Of a DNA stretch of 64,000 bases, positions 8,812-15,678 are shown one piece after another (positions within the stretch are counted from its first letter, which is position 1; every line of letters starts with the position of its first letter). The translations under genes and the position numbers were made by a program. This DNA comes from Hymenobacter jeongseonensis. GTDB taxonomy: Bacteria > Bacteroidota > Bacteroidia > Cytophagales > Hymenobacteraceae. The notes under the pieces were generated by a model. The model saw only the letters and a list, made by a program, of their open reading frames with translations, had not been told where the DNA came from and did not search any database. The stretch spans positions 186,001-250,000 of the forward strand of contig NZ_JADQDQ010000001.1 of NCBI RefSeq assembly GCF_015694725.1, in the 5' to 3' direction.

Positions 8812-9657
8812 GTGCCTCTTGCTGCCTTTCGCCCCGAAATCCACGGCCACCGCGGTTGCCGGGGTCTACGACCCGAAAACACGTTGCCAGCCTTCCTGCA
8901 TGCCCTGTCACTCGGGGTCGATGTACTCGAATTAGATGTTGTCATTTCGGCCGATAACCGAGTGGTCGTGTCGCATGAGCCGTGGCTAAATCCCCTGATT
9001 TGCCTTGATGCTTCTGGTCAGGTCATCCCTCCGATAGAGGGCCAACGACACAACTTATACCGGCTTCCCTACTCCACCATCCGGCAGTGCGACTGCGGCC
9101 GGCTGCGCCATCCCAACTTTCCCGAGCAAGTTTCGGAGCCGTCTTTTAAGCCCTTGCTGAAGGACGTTTTCGCTGCTGTCGAAGCAGCCAGCCTGCGCTT
9201 GGGCCGTGCTCCTGTGGGGTACTCAATCGAGGTAAAAAGTGCGCCGCACACCGATTATATATTTCATCCCGGACCTCTGGAGTTCTTCGCTTTGGTACTC
9301 GCGGAAGTGCACGCCGCTCAAGTCTTGAATCGTACTACGTTGCTTTCTTTTGATGTCCGCATCCTCCGGTTGGCCCACCATCAACAACCCGACTTAGCCC
9401 TCTGCCTATTGGTCGAAGATGACTTGGCTTGGACGTCTAGCATCGCCCAACTCGGCTTTGTACCCACCACGTTCGGGCCCGATTTCAAGACCGTTTCACC
9501 AAAGGCTGTCCACACTTTGCGCACAGCGTTTCCTGGCCTGCGCCTAGTGCCTTGGACTGTAAATGAACGCGCGGACATGCACCGTCTCATTGCTCTAGGA
9601 GTCGACGGAATGACCACAGATTATCCAGACCGGATGCTATCTGTGATTTCAGCTTAG
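8812..9657 (+). CDS. Glycerophosphodiester phosphodiesterase (GDPD family)
   Basis: 281 residues. GDPD enzymes hydrolyse glycerophosphodiesters to glycerol-3-phosphate and an alcohol. The N-terminal signature HGHRGCRGLRPENT contains the two His and the Glu-Asn-Thr of the active site. LELDVVISADNRVVVSHEP supplies the metal-binding Glu and Asp and the catalytic His. The C-terminal WTVNERADMHRLIALGVDG motif is typical. There is no signal peptide, so a cytosolic enzyme is likely. The start is GTG at 8812. A terminator follows at 9701. The gene stands alone, facing the atypical locus at 9.7-10.7 kb. Confidence 0.92.
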   Translation: MPLAAFRPEIHGHRGCRGLRPENTLPAFLHALSLGVDVLELDVVISADNRVVVSHEPWLNPLICLDASGQVIPPIEGQRHNLYRLPYSTIRQCDCGRLRHPNFPEQVSEPSFKPLLKDVFAAVEAASLRLGRAPVGYSIEVKSAPHTDYIFHPGPLEFFALVLAEVHAAQVLNRTTLLSFDVRILRLAHHQQPDLALCLLVEDDLAWTSSIAQLGFVPTTFGPDFKTVSPKAVHTLRTAFPGLRLVPWTVNERADMHRLIALGVDGMTTDYPDRMLSVISA

Positions 9658-9700
9658 CAAGGGTAACACGGTGCTAGTACAAAGTACGCTTACCCGTATA

Positions 9701-9733
9701 AAAATGGCCTTGCTGACTACAGTAGGCCATTTT
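9701..9733 (+). terminator. Intrinsic terminator of the GDPD gene
   Basis: The 10-bp stem AAAATGGCCT (9701-9710) pairs with 9724-9733, and a T-rich tract follows (TTTATTTTTG). Confidence 0.85.
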
Positions 9734-9760
9734 ATTTTTGTAATGCGTAAAGCTTCCATG

Positions 9761-9930
9761 TGTTACAAGTGTACTGTGTAACGCATTTATGATACACTCA
9801 ATAAGTGTAATTGTTACAGATATTGTGTTTGTAATGTTATTGTAATGTGTGCTTGGTTGTAACTTTATTGTTCGAACAAGTTTGTTTAATCAGTGCGTAT
9901 TGGACATATTTGCATAATCGTTACACAACA
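9761..9930 (+). promoter_or_regulatory. Cluster of TGTTACA/TGTAACA-like sites upstream of the HTH gene
   Basis: This AT-rich upstream region holds many related motifs: GTTACA 9762-9767 inverted with TGTAAC 9777-9782, the palindrome TGTAATTGTTACA at 9806-9818, two direct copies of TTGTAATGT at about 9829-9847, TTGTAAC near 9857, and GTTACAC near 9920. Such reiteration is typical of operator arrays. The obvious candidate ligand is the HTH protein encoded immediately downstream, which is an inference. Confidence 0.55.
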
Positions 9931-9938
9931 CGCATACT

Positions 9939-10325
9939 ATGCCACACCAAGGGGAAATCCTGCAAGAAGCTATCAAAAACAGCGGTATTTCCATTACACG
10001 TATCGTGGAGGAATTGGGTATTACACGTCCCACCATTTATCGTAAATTCAAAGAAGAAACAGTTGATTACAGTATCGTAAAAAGAATCGGTGACATCATT
10101 AATCATGATTTTTCAAACGACTTTACAGTTGTTCAACAATCATCTTTACCATTTGTAACATCTGTACAAAGACCTAGTGTTACAAACGTTGTTACGCAAC
10201 GTGTAACACCGCCTCAAATGACCGACGGTGACCCAACTAAGCAGCTTTTATTACTACAGTCTAAGTACATAGCCCTTCTTGAGGCCTACAATGAGCTTTT
10301 GCTAAAGGTGTACGGGCCGAAGTGA
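9939..10325 (+). CDS. Small helix-turn-helix DNA-binding protein with C-terminal coiled coil
   Basis: 128 residues. Residues 5-45 form a putative HTH (IKNSGISITRIVEELGITRPTIYRKF is the core, with the recognition helix at TRPTIYRKFK). The middle is Val/Thr/Gln-rich and low in complexity. The C-terminus (KQLLLLQSKYIALLEAYNELL) is an amphipathic helix suited to dimerisation. The gene is markedly AT-rich compared with its neighbours, and TGTTACA-like sites occur both upstream and inside it (10177-10209). It lies 6 nt before an exact parS sequence. It may be an autoregulated repressor or a chromosome-organising protein. No family assignment beyond HTH is possible. Confidence 0.75.
   Translation: MPHQGEILQEAIKNSGISITRIVEELGITRPTIYRKFKEETVDYSIVKRIGDIINHDFSNDFTVVQQSSLPFVTSVQRPSVTNVVTQRVTPPQMTDGDPTKQLLLLQSKYIALLEAYNELLLKVYGPK
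10177..10209. promoter_or_regulatory. Intragenic inverted repeat built from TGTTACA/ACGTTG units
   Basis: The left arm 10177-10191 and right arm 10197-10209 match over 13 bp with a 2-nt bulge: GTGTTAC..ACGTTG against CAACGTGTAACAC. It lies inside the HTH coding region, where it encodes a Val-Thr-rich stretch. It repeats the motif seen upstream of the same gene and may be an operator or an RNA hairpin. Confidence 0.5.
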
Positions 10326-10331
10326 CAAAAA

Positions 10332-10347
10332 TGTTCCACGTGAAACA
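10332..10347. promoter_or_regulatory. parS: parS-type ParB-binding site
   Basis: TGTTCCACGTGAAACA matches the widespread bacterial parS consensus TGTTNCACGTGAAACA at all 16 positions. The match extends into a 24-bp near-palindrome (AAAATGTT...AACATTTT, one mismatch). ParB nucleates on such sites to drive chromosome segregation, and they cluster near replication origins. It is intergenic, 6 nt after the HTH gene and about 400 nt from dciA, with recF beyond. No parA or parB gene is in the window. Confidence 0.85.
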
Positions 10348-10399
10348 TTTTCGTTCGGACCTCAGTCACGTGGACAACAATGCCACACGGGGGTGCATA

Positions 10400-10689
10400 G
10401 CCTGTTCGGTGAAGCTGAAAGGAATAGAAGAACAACAGGCGCCAAGGAGGGATACAAGGCGGCGCAATGTGAGCCTATCGATATCGTCAAGAAGCACGCC
10501 TCATGATAGCCGTGCTCGGATAGTGCCTAAAACCCCAATTCAATAGGGGCTGTTGTATGCAGAGTCGGGGGAGGAGTTTTGCTTCTCTGGAGCATATTTC
10601 GATTAAATGCGGAGAGGCAAAGCAAGGGTCGCCTGGAAGAGCCTTAGCAAGCTGTCTTGCTAGCAGACTTGGACGGAAAGCGTCCGAGT
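10400..10689 (+). ncRNA. Candidate structured non-coding RNA, family unknown (strand uncertain)
   Basis: There is no convincing ORF in the nearly 400 nt between the HTH gene and dciA, but the stretch is dense in hairpins: 10400-10406 with 10434-10440; 10439-10443 with 10461-10465; 10493-10498 with 10511-10516; a long imperfect stem from about 10577-10594 with 10607-10622; a perfect 7-bp stem 10645-10651/10656-10662; and a 9-bp stem 10667-10675/10681-10689 closed by GAAAG. It lacks recognisable RNase P, tmRNA or group II intron landmarks. It could be transcribed from either strand, or be part of an origin-proximal DNA structure. Confidence 0.4.
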
Positions 10690-10723
10690 GGAAACCCAAA
10701 CTGGAAGGTGCTCCTGAACGAGC

Positions 10724-11032
10724 TTATAGGAAGATGACTTCCTTTATCACGGTTTCGCCCACCTCGGCGTTGATGAGTTCGGCCACGCGGGTCTTCGCCA
10801 TTAGCAGCTCATGCTTGAGCGGCGCAGACGTCAGGCGAACGAATAACCGGCCTTTGTTGACATAAACTTCCTGGGTCTTTAAGGCAACGGCCTTTCCCAT
10901 TACTCGCTCCCAGCTCGACACCACGGTTACCTCATTGAGCTTGCCCTGGAGCCGATAGGTTCGCACCAGCGCTTCGAGCCCTTCCTTGAGAGAAATGTCG
11001 CCGGAGCGGGTAGGGGAGGAGGGCTTTTTCAC
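10724..11032 (-). CDS. dciA: DciA family (DUF721) replicative-helicase loader-like protein
   Basis: 102 residues. DciA proteins interact with and help load DnaB in bacteria lacking DnaC or DnaI. The conserved DUF721 pattern is visible: SWERVMGKAVALKTQEVYVNKG, then RLFVRLTSAPLKHELLMAKTRVAELIN, ending in VIKEVIFL. The short size is normal for Bacteroidota. It lies just downstream of recF on the same strand with a gap of about 70 nt, so the two are likely co-transcribed. The recF/dciA pairing fits a DNA replication and repair locus near the parS site. Confidence 0.85.
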   Translation of the reverse strand: MKKPSSPTRSGDISLKEGLEALVRTYRLQGKLNEVTVVSSWERVMGKAVALKTQEVYVNKGRLFVRLTSAPLKHELLMAKTRVAELINAEVGETVIKEVIFL

Positions 11033-11105
11033 GGAGCAGTCAGAGCAAGATAAAGGGCTGAATTTACCCTTTTATTGGTGCTGCAAAGGTAGCGCTTGGC
11101 AAGGG

Positions 11106-12221
11106 CTAAACCGGTGCGACGGTTCCATCCTGAACCCGAAAGCGGAGGATGGGAATAGTCACCCGGGCTAGCGCTTGGTCGGTTCGCTCTAGGTTGGTGT
11201 CGGTCAGAAATACTTGGCCGAAGGTCTCGTCGGCGACCAACTCTAGCAACCGGGCAATGCGCTTGTCATCGAGGCGGTCGAATATATCGTCGAGCAGCAA
11301 CAAGGGTTTGTGCTGCTGCTTGGCTGCCAGCATTTCGAACTGAGCCAGCTTGAGAGCAATAGCGAAAGACTTTTGCTGACCTTGCGAAGCGTGGCTTTTT
11401 ACGGGTTGCTCATCCATGAGGAAGACAAAGTCGTCGCGGTGGGAGCCGGTGGTGCTGCGCTGTAAGGCAAAGTCGCGACGCTCATTGTTGCGTAGCAATT
11501 GCGCAAAGTCTGCTCCTACTAACTGACTCTTGTAGGTGAGGGTGACGACCTCACGCCCATCGGCTAGCTGCCTGTAATGCCGTTGGAAAATGGGTAGGTA
11601 CTCCGCCAAGAAAGCTTCGCGCAGGGCAGTGAGTTGTTGGCCGATGGGGGCCAACTGCTCGTCAAGCGCAAGCAGATAGTCCCGGTCGAAACCGTGAGAA
11701 GGCCGGTCGCCGCCTTGCTTGAGCACGGCATTGCGTTGGCGAAGCAGGGCATTGTAGGAAATAAGCAGTTCCAGAAACTCGTGGTCCAATTGGGCCATCA
11801 AGCTGTCGAAGTACTTGCGGCGGTCCTCGCTACCTTGGCGAATGAGGTCGGTGTCGTAGGGCGATATGAGTACCGCCGGATACTTGCCGATGTGGTCGGC
11901 CATCCGCTCATAGGGCTGCTTGTTGTGGGTAAGGGTCTTTTTCTGGCCCTGGCGCAGGCTGACCTGAATGGTTTCGTGACCAGCGTCAGAATCTGAAGAG
12001 AAATTGCCCTTAACTACAAAGAAATCAGCGCCTTGCTTAATGCAAAGGACGTCAGAAGAGGTTATCGCACTCTTAGTCAGCGACAAATAGTGGATAGCAT
12101 CCAGCAAATTGGTTTTGCCACTGCCATTGTCCCCGATAAAGCAGTTGAGGCCGGGGGATAAACGCAGGGCTGCGTCGTCGTAATTCTTAAAAAAAAGCAG
12201 CTGGAGGGAGTCAAGGGTCAT
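11106..12221 (-). CDS. recF: DNA replication and repair protein RecF
   Basis: 371 residues from the ATG at 12221. The longer open frame would add an uncharged leader overlapping the pdhA promoter region and is not typical. RecF is an SMC-like ATPase that loads RecA at gaps through RecOR. Walker A is GDNGSGKT at residues 30-37. The signature is SQGQQKSFAIALKLAQ and Walker B is LLLLDDIFDRLDDKR. The length matches the family. It is transcribed divergently from pdhA, with about 75 nt between the two starts, and dciA follows downstream. Confidence 0.96.
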   Translation of the reverse strand: MTLDSLQLLFFKNYDDAALRLSPGLNCFIGDNGSGKTNLLDAIHYLSLTKSAITSSDVLCIKQGADFFVVKGNFSSDSDAGHETIQVSLRQGQKKTLTHNKQPYERMADHIGKYPAVLISPYDTDLIRQGSEDRRKYFDSLMAQLDHEFLELLISYNALLRQRNAVLKQGGDRPSHGFDRDYLLALDEQLAPIGQQLTALREAFLAEYLPIFQRHYRQLADGREVVTLTYKSQLVGADFAQLLRNNERRDFALQRSTTGSHRDDFVFLMDEQPVKSHASQGQQKSFAIALKLAQFEMLAAKQQHKPLLLLDDIFDRLDDKRIARLLELVADETFGQVFLTDTNLERTDQALARVTIPILRFRVQDGTVAPV

Positions 12222-12295
12222 AAGGTTCGGTATTGCCAGCACTTTTACGTAATTTCGCCCTCCCAACGCGAATTATTCTTTTCCTTAAACGTGCT

Positions 12296-13474
12296 ATGGC
12301 GGATACGAAAGTAAAAGCTGCTTCTAAAAAATCGACGGCAACCAATGGCGCAGCAGCTGCGACCAAAGGAAAAGCCAAGGCCAAAGCGGCAGCGCCCAGC
12401 GGTCAGCCCGACCCCGTCATGCCTGGAACCGACGCGCCCGAGATGGCCGCATCCGGCACCGACTTGTCGAAGCAAGCCAAGGCTGGCACTTCCTTTCCCA
12501 AGGAAACCTACCTGCAGTGGTACGAGCAAATGCAGCTCATGCGCAAGTTTGAGGACAAGGCCGGCCAGCTTTACGGTCAGCAAAAAATCAAAGGTTTCTG
12601 CCACCTCTACATCGGCCAGGAGGCTTGTGTGGCGGGGCAGGTATCGGCGCTGGAAAAAGGCGACAAGTACATCACGGCTTACCGCGACCACGCCCACCCG
12701 CTGGCGCTGGGCACCTCGCCCAATGCCGTGATGGCCGAGCTGTTTGCCAAAGCCACCGGTTGCTCGAAAGGCAAAGGCGGCTCAATGCACATGTTCGACA
12801 AAGAAGTTGGCTTCATGGGCGGCCACGGCATCGTGGGCGGGCAGGTACCAATGGGCGCGGGCATTGCCTTCGCCGAGAAATACAACAAGACCGGCAAGCT
12901 CTGCATCTGCTCGATGGGTGACGGCGCGGTGCGCCAGGGCGCCTTGCACGAAGCCTTCAACATGGCCATGCTGTGGAAGCTCCCCGTCATCTTCGTGATT
13001 GAGAACAATGGCTACGCCATGGGCACCTCGGTGCAGCGCACCTCGAACGTGCACGACCTCTACAAGATTGGCCTGAGCTACGACATGCCGTCGGAGCCGG
13101 TGAACGGCATGCGCGTGGAAGATGTTCACGAGGCAGTGGCCCGCGCCGCCGAGCGTGCTCGCGCCGGCGAAGGCCCCACGCTGCTCGAGTTCAAGACCTA
13201 CCGCTACAAGGGCCACTCCATGAGCGACCCCGCCAAGTACCGCACCAAAGAGGAACTGGAAGACTACCGCCACCGCGACGCCATCGAAGGCGTGCGTCAC
13301 ACCATTCTCACGAACAACATGGCCACCGAGGCCGACCTCGAAGCCATCGACGAACGCATCAAAGCCCAGGTTGCCGAGTCGGTGGAGTTTGCCGAAAACT
13401 CGCCTTATCCCACGCCCGACGAACTGTACAAGGACGTGTACGTGCAGAACGACTACCCTTACATCCACGACTAA
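12296..13474 (+). CDS. pdhA: Pyruvate dehydrogenase E1 component, alpha subunit, with Ala/Lys-rich N-terminal extension
   Basis: 392 residues from ATG 12296. E1 alpha binds thiamine diphosphate and decarboxylates pyruvate in the PDH complex. The canonical domain begins near residue 67 (FPKETYLQWYEQMQLMRKFEDK starts here) and contains GSMHMFDKEVGFMGGHGIVGG and the ThDP motif GDGAVRQGALHEAFN ... VIENN, then YRYKGHSMSDP. The first 66 residues are unusual: Lys/Ala-rich, then Pro/Gly/Asp-rich, without hydrophobic character, so neither a signal nor a folded domain. It resembles flexible linkers of E2 subunits. No pdhB is adjacent. Confidence 0.93.
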   Translation: MADTKVKAASKKSTATNGAAAATKGKAKAKAAAPSGQPDPVMPGTDAPEMAASGTDLSKQAKAGTSFPKETYLQWYEQMQLMRKFEDKAGQLYGQQKIKGFCHLYIGQEACVAGQVSALEKGDKYITAYRDHAHPLALGTSPNAVMAELFAKATGCSKGKGGSMHMFDKEVGFMGGHGIVGGQVPMGAGIAFAEKYNKTGKLCICSMGDGAVRQGALHEAFNMAMLWKLPVIFVIENNGYAMGTSVQRTSNVHDLYKIGLSYDMPSEPVNGMRVEDVHEAVARAAERARAGEGPTLLEFKTYRYKGHSMSDPAKYRTKEELEDYRHRDAIEGVRHTILTNNMATEADLEAIDERIKAQVAESVEFAENSPYPTPDELYKDVYVQNDYPYIHD

Positions 13475-13539
13475 TTAACCCGGCCCTTCCGGGGCCACCC
13501 GGCTTGCATGCAGGCCTTGTTGTAGCAATTCTCTCCGTA

Positions 13540-14313
13540 ATGTCGAAGATTCCATTCACTGGCAAGAGCCAGCAGGCCCGTCAGGGGCAACCCGTTCAGA
13601 ACGTTTCGGCCGACCCGCTGGCGCCTGCCGAAAACCTAGCGCCTGAAAACCCGCTGCTGGAAGACCCGGATGCACTGGCCGCCCGCTTGGTGGATTCGGA
13701 GAATTTTGTGCGCAACCACCGCAACGTTCTGCTCACCATCCTGGCCATTGTGGTGGCAGGTGTGGTAGGCGCTTTCGCTTTCTACACCTGGCGCACGAGC
13801 CAGAACGAGAAAGCCCAAGCCACGATGTTCCGCGCTGTGAACAACTGGGAAGCCGACTCGCTGAACAAAGCCATCAAGGGCGACGGCAAGGCTCCTGGCC
13901 TGACCACCGTGGCCAATGAGTATGGCAACACCAAAGCCGGCAACCTCGCCAACTTCTACGCCGGCGTGGCTTCGCTGAAGCAGGGCAAGTTCAAAGAGGC
14001 CCTCGACTACCTCGAAGACTTCAGCTCGGACGACTACCTCGTGCAGAGCCGCGCCTACGCCCTGATGGGCGACGCGCAACTGGAAATGAACAAGCCCAAG
14101 GAAGCGGCCGACCTCTACGCCAAAGCCGCCGACCACAACTCCAACGAGTACTTCTCGCCCGGCTACTTGCTGAAGGAAGGCACGGCCCGCGAAATCGCCA
14201 ACGACAACGAAGGCGCCCTGAAAGCCTACGACCGCATCATCAACGAATTCCCCACGGCTCAGGAAGTAGCGGAAGCCCGCCAACTCAAAGCCAAGCTGGA
14301 AGGCGCCAACTAA
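13540..14313 (+). CDS. YfgM-like TPR protein with one membrane anchor
   Basis: 257 residues from ATG 13540, preferred over an earlier in-frame start because the leader before it is atypical. A polar cytoplasmic N-terminus (about 1-65) precedes a transmembrane helix (NVLLTILAIVVAGVVGAFAFYTW, split around residue 75). A periplasmic domain with TPR-like repeats follows (FYAGVASLKQGKFKEALDYL, YALMGDAQLEMNKPKEAADL, EGALKAYDRIINEFP). The architecture matches YfgM, which in other bacteria associates with the Sec translocon and periplasmic chaperones. The specific role here is inference. Confidence 0.8.
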   Translation: MSKIPFTGKSQQARQGQPVQNVSADPLAPAENLAPENPLLEDPDALAARLVDSENFVRNHRNVLLTILAIVVAGVVGAFAFYTWRTSQNEKAQATMFRAVNNWEADSLNKAIKGDGKAPGLTTVANEYGNTKAGNLANFYAGVASLKQGKFKEALDYLEDFSSDDYLVQSRAYALMGDAQLEMNKPKEAADLYAKAADHNSNEYFSPGYLLKEGTAREIANDNEGALKAYDRIINEFPTAQEVAEARQLKAKLEGAN

Positions 14314-14332
14314 CCAATCCGTACCTCTGTTT

Positions 14333-14418
14333 GTCATCCTGAGCGCAGCGAAGGACCTTACCGCACCCGAACGAAACCCGTTCCTTGTGCCAAGGTCCGC
14401 CGCCGCGCTCAGGATGAC
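14333..14418. repeat. Paired inverted repeat, family B
   Basis: The 27-nt arms 14333-14359 and 14392-14418 are reverse complements with three mismatches. They begin GTCATCCTGAGCGCAG and contain GGACCTT, and are related to the pair at 5692-5819. The pair lies between the TPR gene and ribH. Confidence 0.8.
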
Positions 14419-14435
14419 TGCTTTTAACCCCATCT

Positions 14436-14912
14436 ATGGCTACTTCCCTCCAAAACCTCAGCGAGTACGACGCCTCCACTTTCATTGACATCAGCGAAAA
14501 GCGTTTCGGGCTGGTGGTGGCCGACTGGAACCGCGAGATAACCGATGTACTCAGCGCCGGCGCCTACGACACCCTGCTCAAGCACGGTGCCAACGCCGAT
14601 AACATCTACCGCAACACTGTGCCCGGCAGCTTCGAGCTGACGCTAGGCGCCCAGTTCCTGGCCCAGCATGAGGAGATGGATGCCGTGATTTGCCTCGGCG
14701 TCGTTATTCAGGGCGAAACCAAGCACGACGATTACATCTGCCACGCCGTGGCACAGGGCATCACTCAGGTCGGGTTGAAGTTCAATAAGCCGGTCATTTT
14801 TGGCTTAGTGACGACGAATACCTTGGAGCAGGCCTGGGACCGGGCCGGGGGCAAGCACGGCAATAAGGGCGTGGAAGCCGCTGTGGCTGCTATCCAAATG
14901 TTAGGTTTTTAG
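14436..14912 (+). CDS. ribH: 6,7-dimethyl-8-ribityllumazine synthase
   Basis: 158 residues, the full length of the family. It condenses 5-amino-6-ribitylaminouracil with dihydroxybutanone phosphate, the penultimate step of riboflavin synthesis, usually as an icosahedral or pentameric assembly. Diagnostic segments are VPGSFELTLGA, CLGVVIQGETKHDDYI (with the conserved Gly-Glu-Thr and His) and LTTNTLEQAWDRAGGKHGNKG-like sequence near the C-terminus. ATG 14436 is the only reasonable start, 18 nt after the inverted repeat. No other rib gene or FMN riboswitch is in the vicinity. Confidence 0.96.
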   Translation: MATSLQNLSEYDASTFIDISEKRFGLVVADWNREITDVLSAGAYDTLLKHGANADNIYRNTVPGSFELTLGAQFLAQHEEMDAVICLGVVIQGETKHDDYICHAVAQGITQVGLKFNKPVIFGLVTTNTLEQAWDRAGGKHGNKGVEAAVAAIQMLGF

Positions 14913-15095
14913 TATTGGGAGGAAAAGCGGCCTGGCATTCGTAACTTTGCAGCCGCAAAAACAAGCATGCAACGGCTTTAGTTAGAGGGAACAGGCTCAT
15001 TGTGGAGCTGCCAAACCATTTAGCAGGTCGTCGTGTTGCCGGGTTATAGCCTCGCCCGATTCCTAATATTCCATATTCCTTTTTTAACCCTTTCG

Positions 15096-15479
15096 ATGAA
15101 CGAAGACAACATTCGCTATTCCCGGGAAGACTTGAATGAGTTCGACCAGATTATTCAAGAGAAGCTGACGGCGGCCCGCAAAGAGTTGGCGTTCATCAAA
15201 GAAACCTTGAACCGGAGCAACGACTCGGGCACTGACACCACCGCGTCTTCGGCCAAAGTGCTGGAGGACGGTGCTGACACCGCCGAGAAGGAAAGCATGA
15301 ACCAGCTGGCCTCGCGTCAGATGAAGTTCATTCAGCAGCTGGAAAATGCCCAGGTCCGCATCAAAAACGGTACCTACGGCGTGTGCATCGGCACCGGCAA
15401 GCTGATTCCGAAGGAGCGCCTGCGGGCAGTACCGCACACCCAGCATTCCATCGAAGCCAAAATGGCGCGCCGCGACTAA
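15096..15479 (+). CDS. TraR/DksA family transcription factor with degenerate zinc site
   Basis: 127 residues from ATG 15096. DksA-type proteins insert a coiled coil into the RNA polymerase secondary channel and modulate initiation, often with (p)ppGpp. The N-terminal two thirds (EFDQIIQEKLTAARKELAF ... NQLASRQMKFIQQLENAQVRI) form the coiled coil. The C-terminal motif reads YGVCIGTGKLIPKERLRAVP with a single Cys, so the four-Cys zinc finger of Escherichia coli DksA is lost, as in many Bacteroidota homologues. The 183 nt upstream hold a possible -7 box, TAACTTTG, at 14942. A strong hairpin terminator follows. Confidence 0.87.
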   Translation: MNEDNIRYSREDLNEFDQIIQEKLTAARKELAFIKETLNRSNDSGTDTTASSAKVLEDGADTAEKESMNQLASRQMKFIQQLENAQVRIKNGTYGVCIGTGKLIPKERLRAVPHTQHSIEAKMARRD

Positions 15480-15497
15480 CCGTCGCAAAGGCCCGAG

Positions 15498-15546
15498 GCC
15501 CGAACCTGTGGGCCGGCGCTGCGGCGGCCGGCTGGCAGGTTCGGGC
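15498..15546 (+). terminator. Terminator after the DksA-like gene
   Basis: The 11-bp perfect stem GCCCGAACCTG (15498-15508) pairs with 15536-15546, enclosing a GC-rich inner hairpin, and CTTTTGCGTTT follows. Confidence 0.8.
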
Positions 15547-15678
15547 TTTTGCGTTTATCTTAAGGGAATGAATCATTTCGGCGGCCGCCGGCTTTAACCG
15601 GTCGGTAGCGCCGGATTCAACTCTGACCACCACGTTTTTCATCATACCGTAGCGATACGGCAAGCAACTTTTCAAGCC

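Noticed and set aside
10361..10378. A second CACGTG-centred site downstream of parS
   Set aside because: Only the CACGTG core and a few flanking bases match parS, too degenerate to call; it lies inside a region with other structure.
10400..10720. tmRNA, RNase P RNA, group II intron or tRNA in the parS-dciA interval
   Set aside because: None of the diagnostic elements (RNase P GAGGAAAGUCC helix, tmRNA tag and T-arm with CCA, intron domain V) was found on either strand; the final GAACGAGCTTATAGG resembles the RNase P 3' end only superficially.
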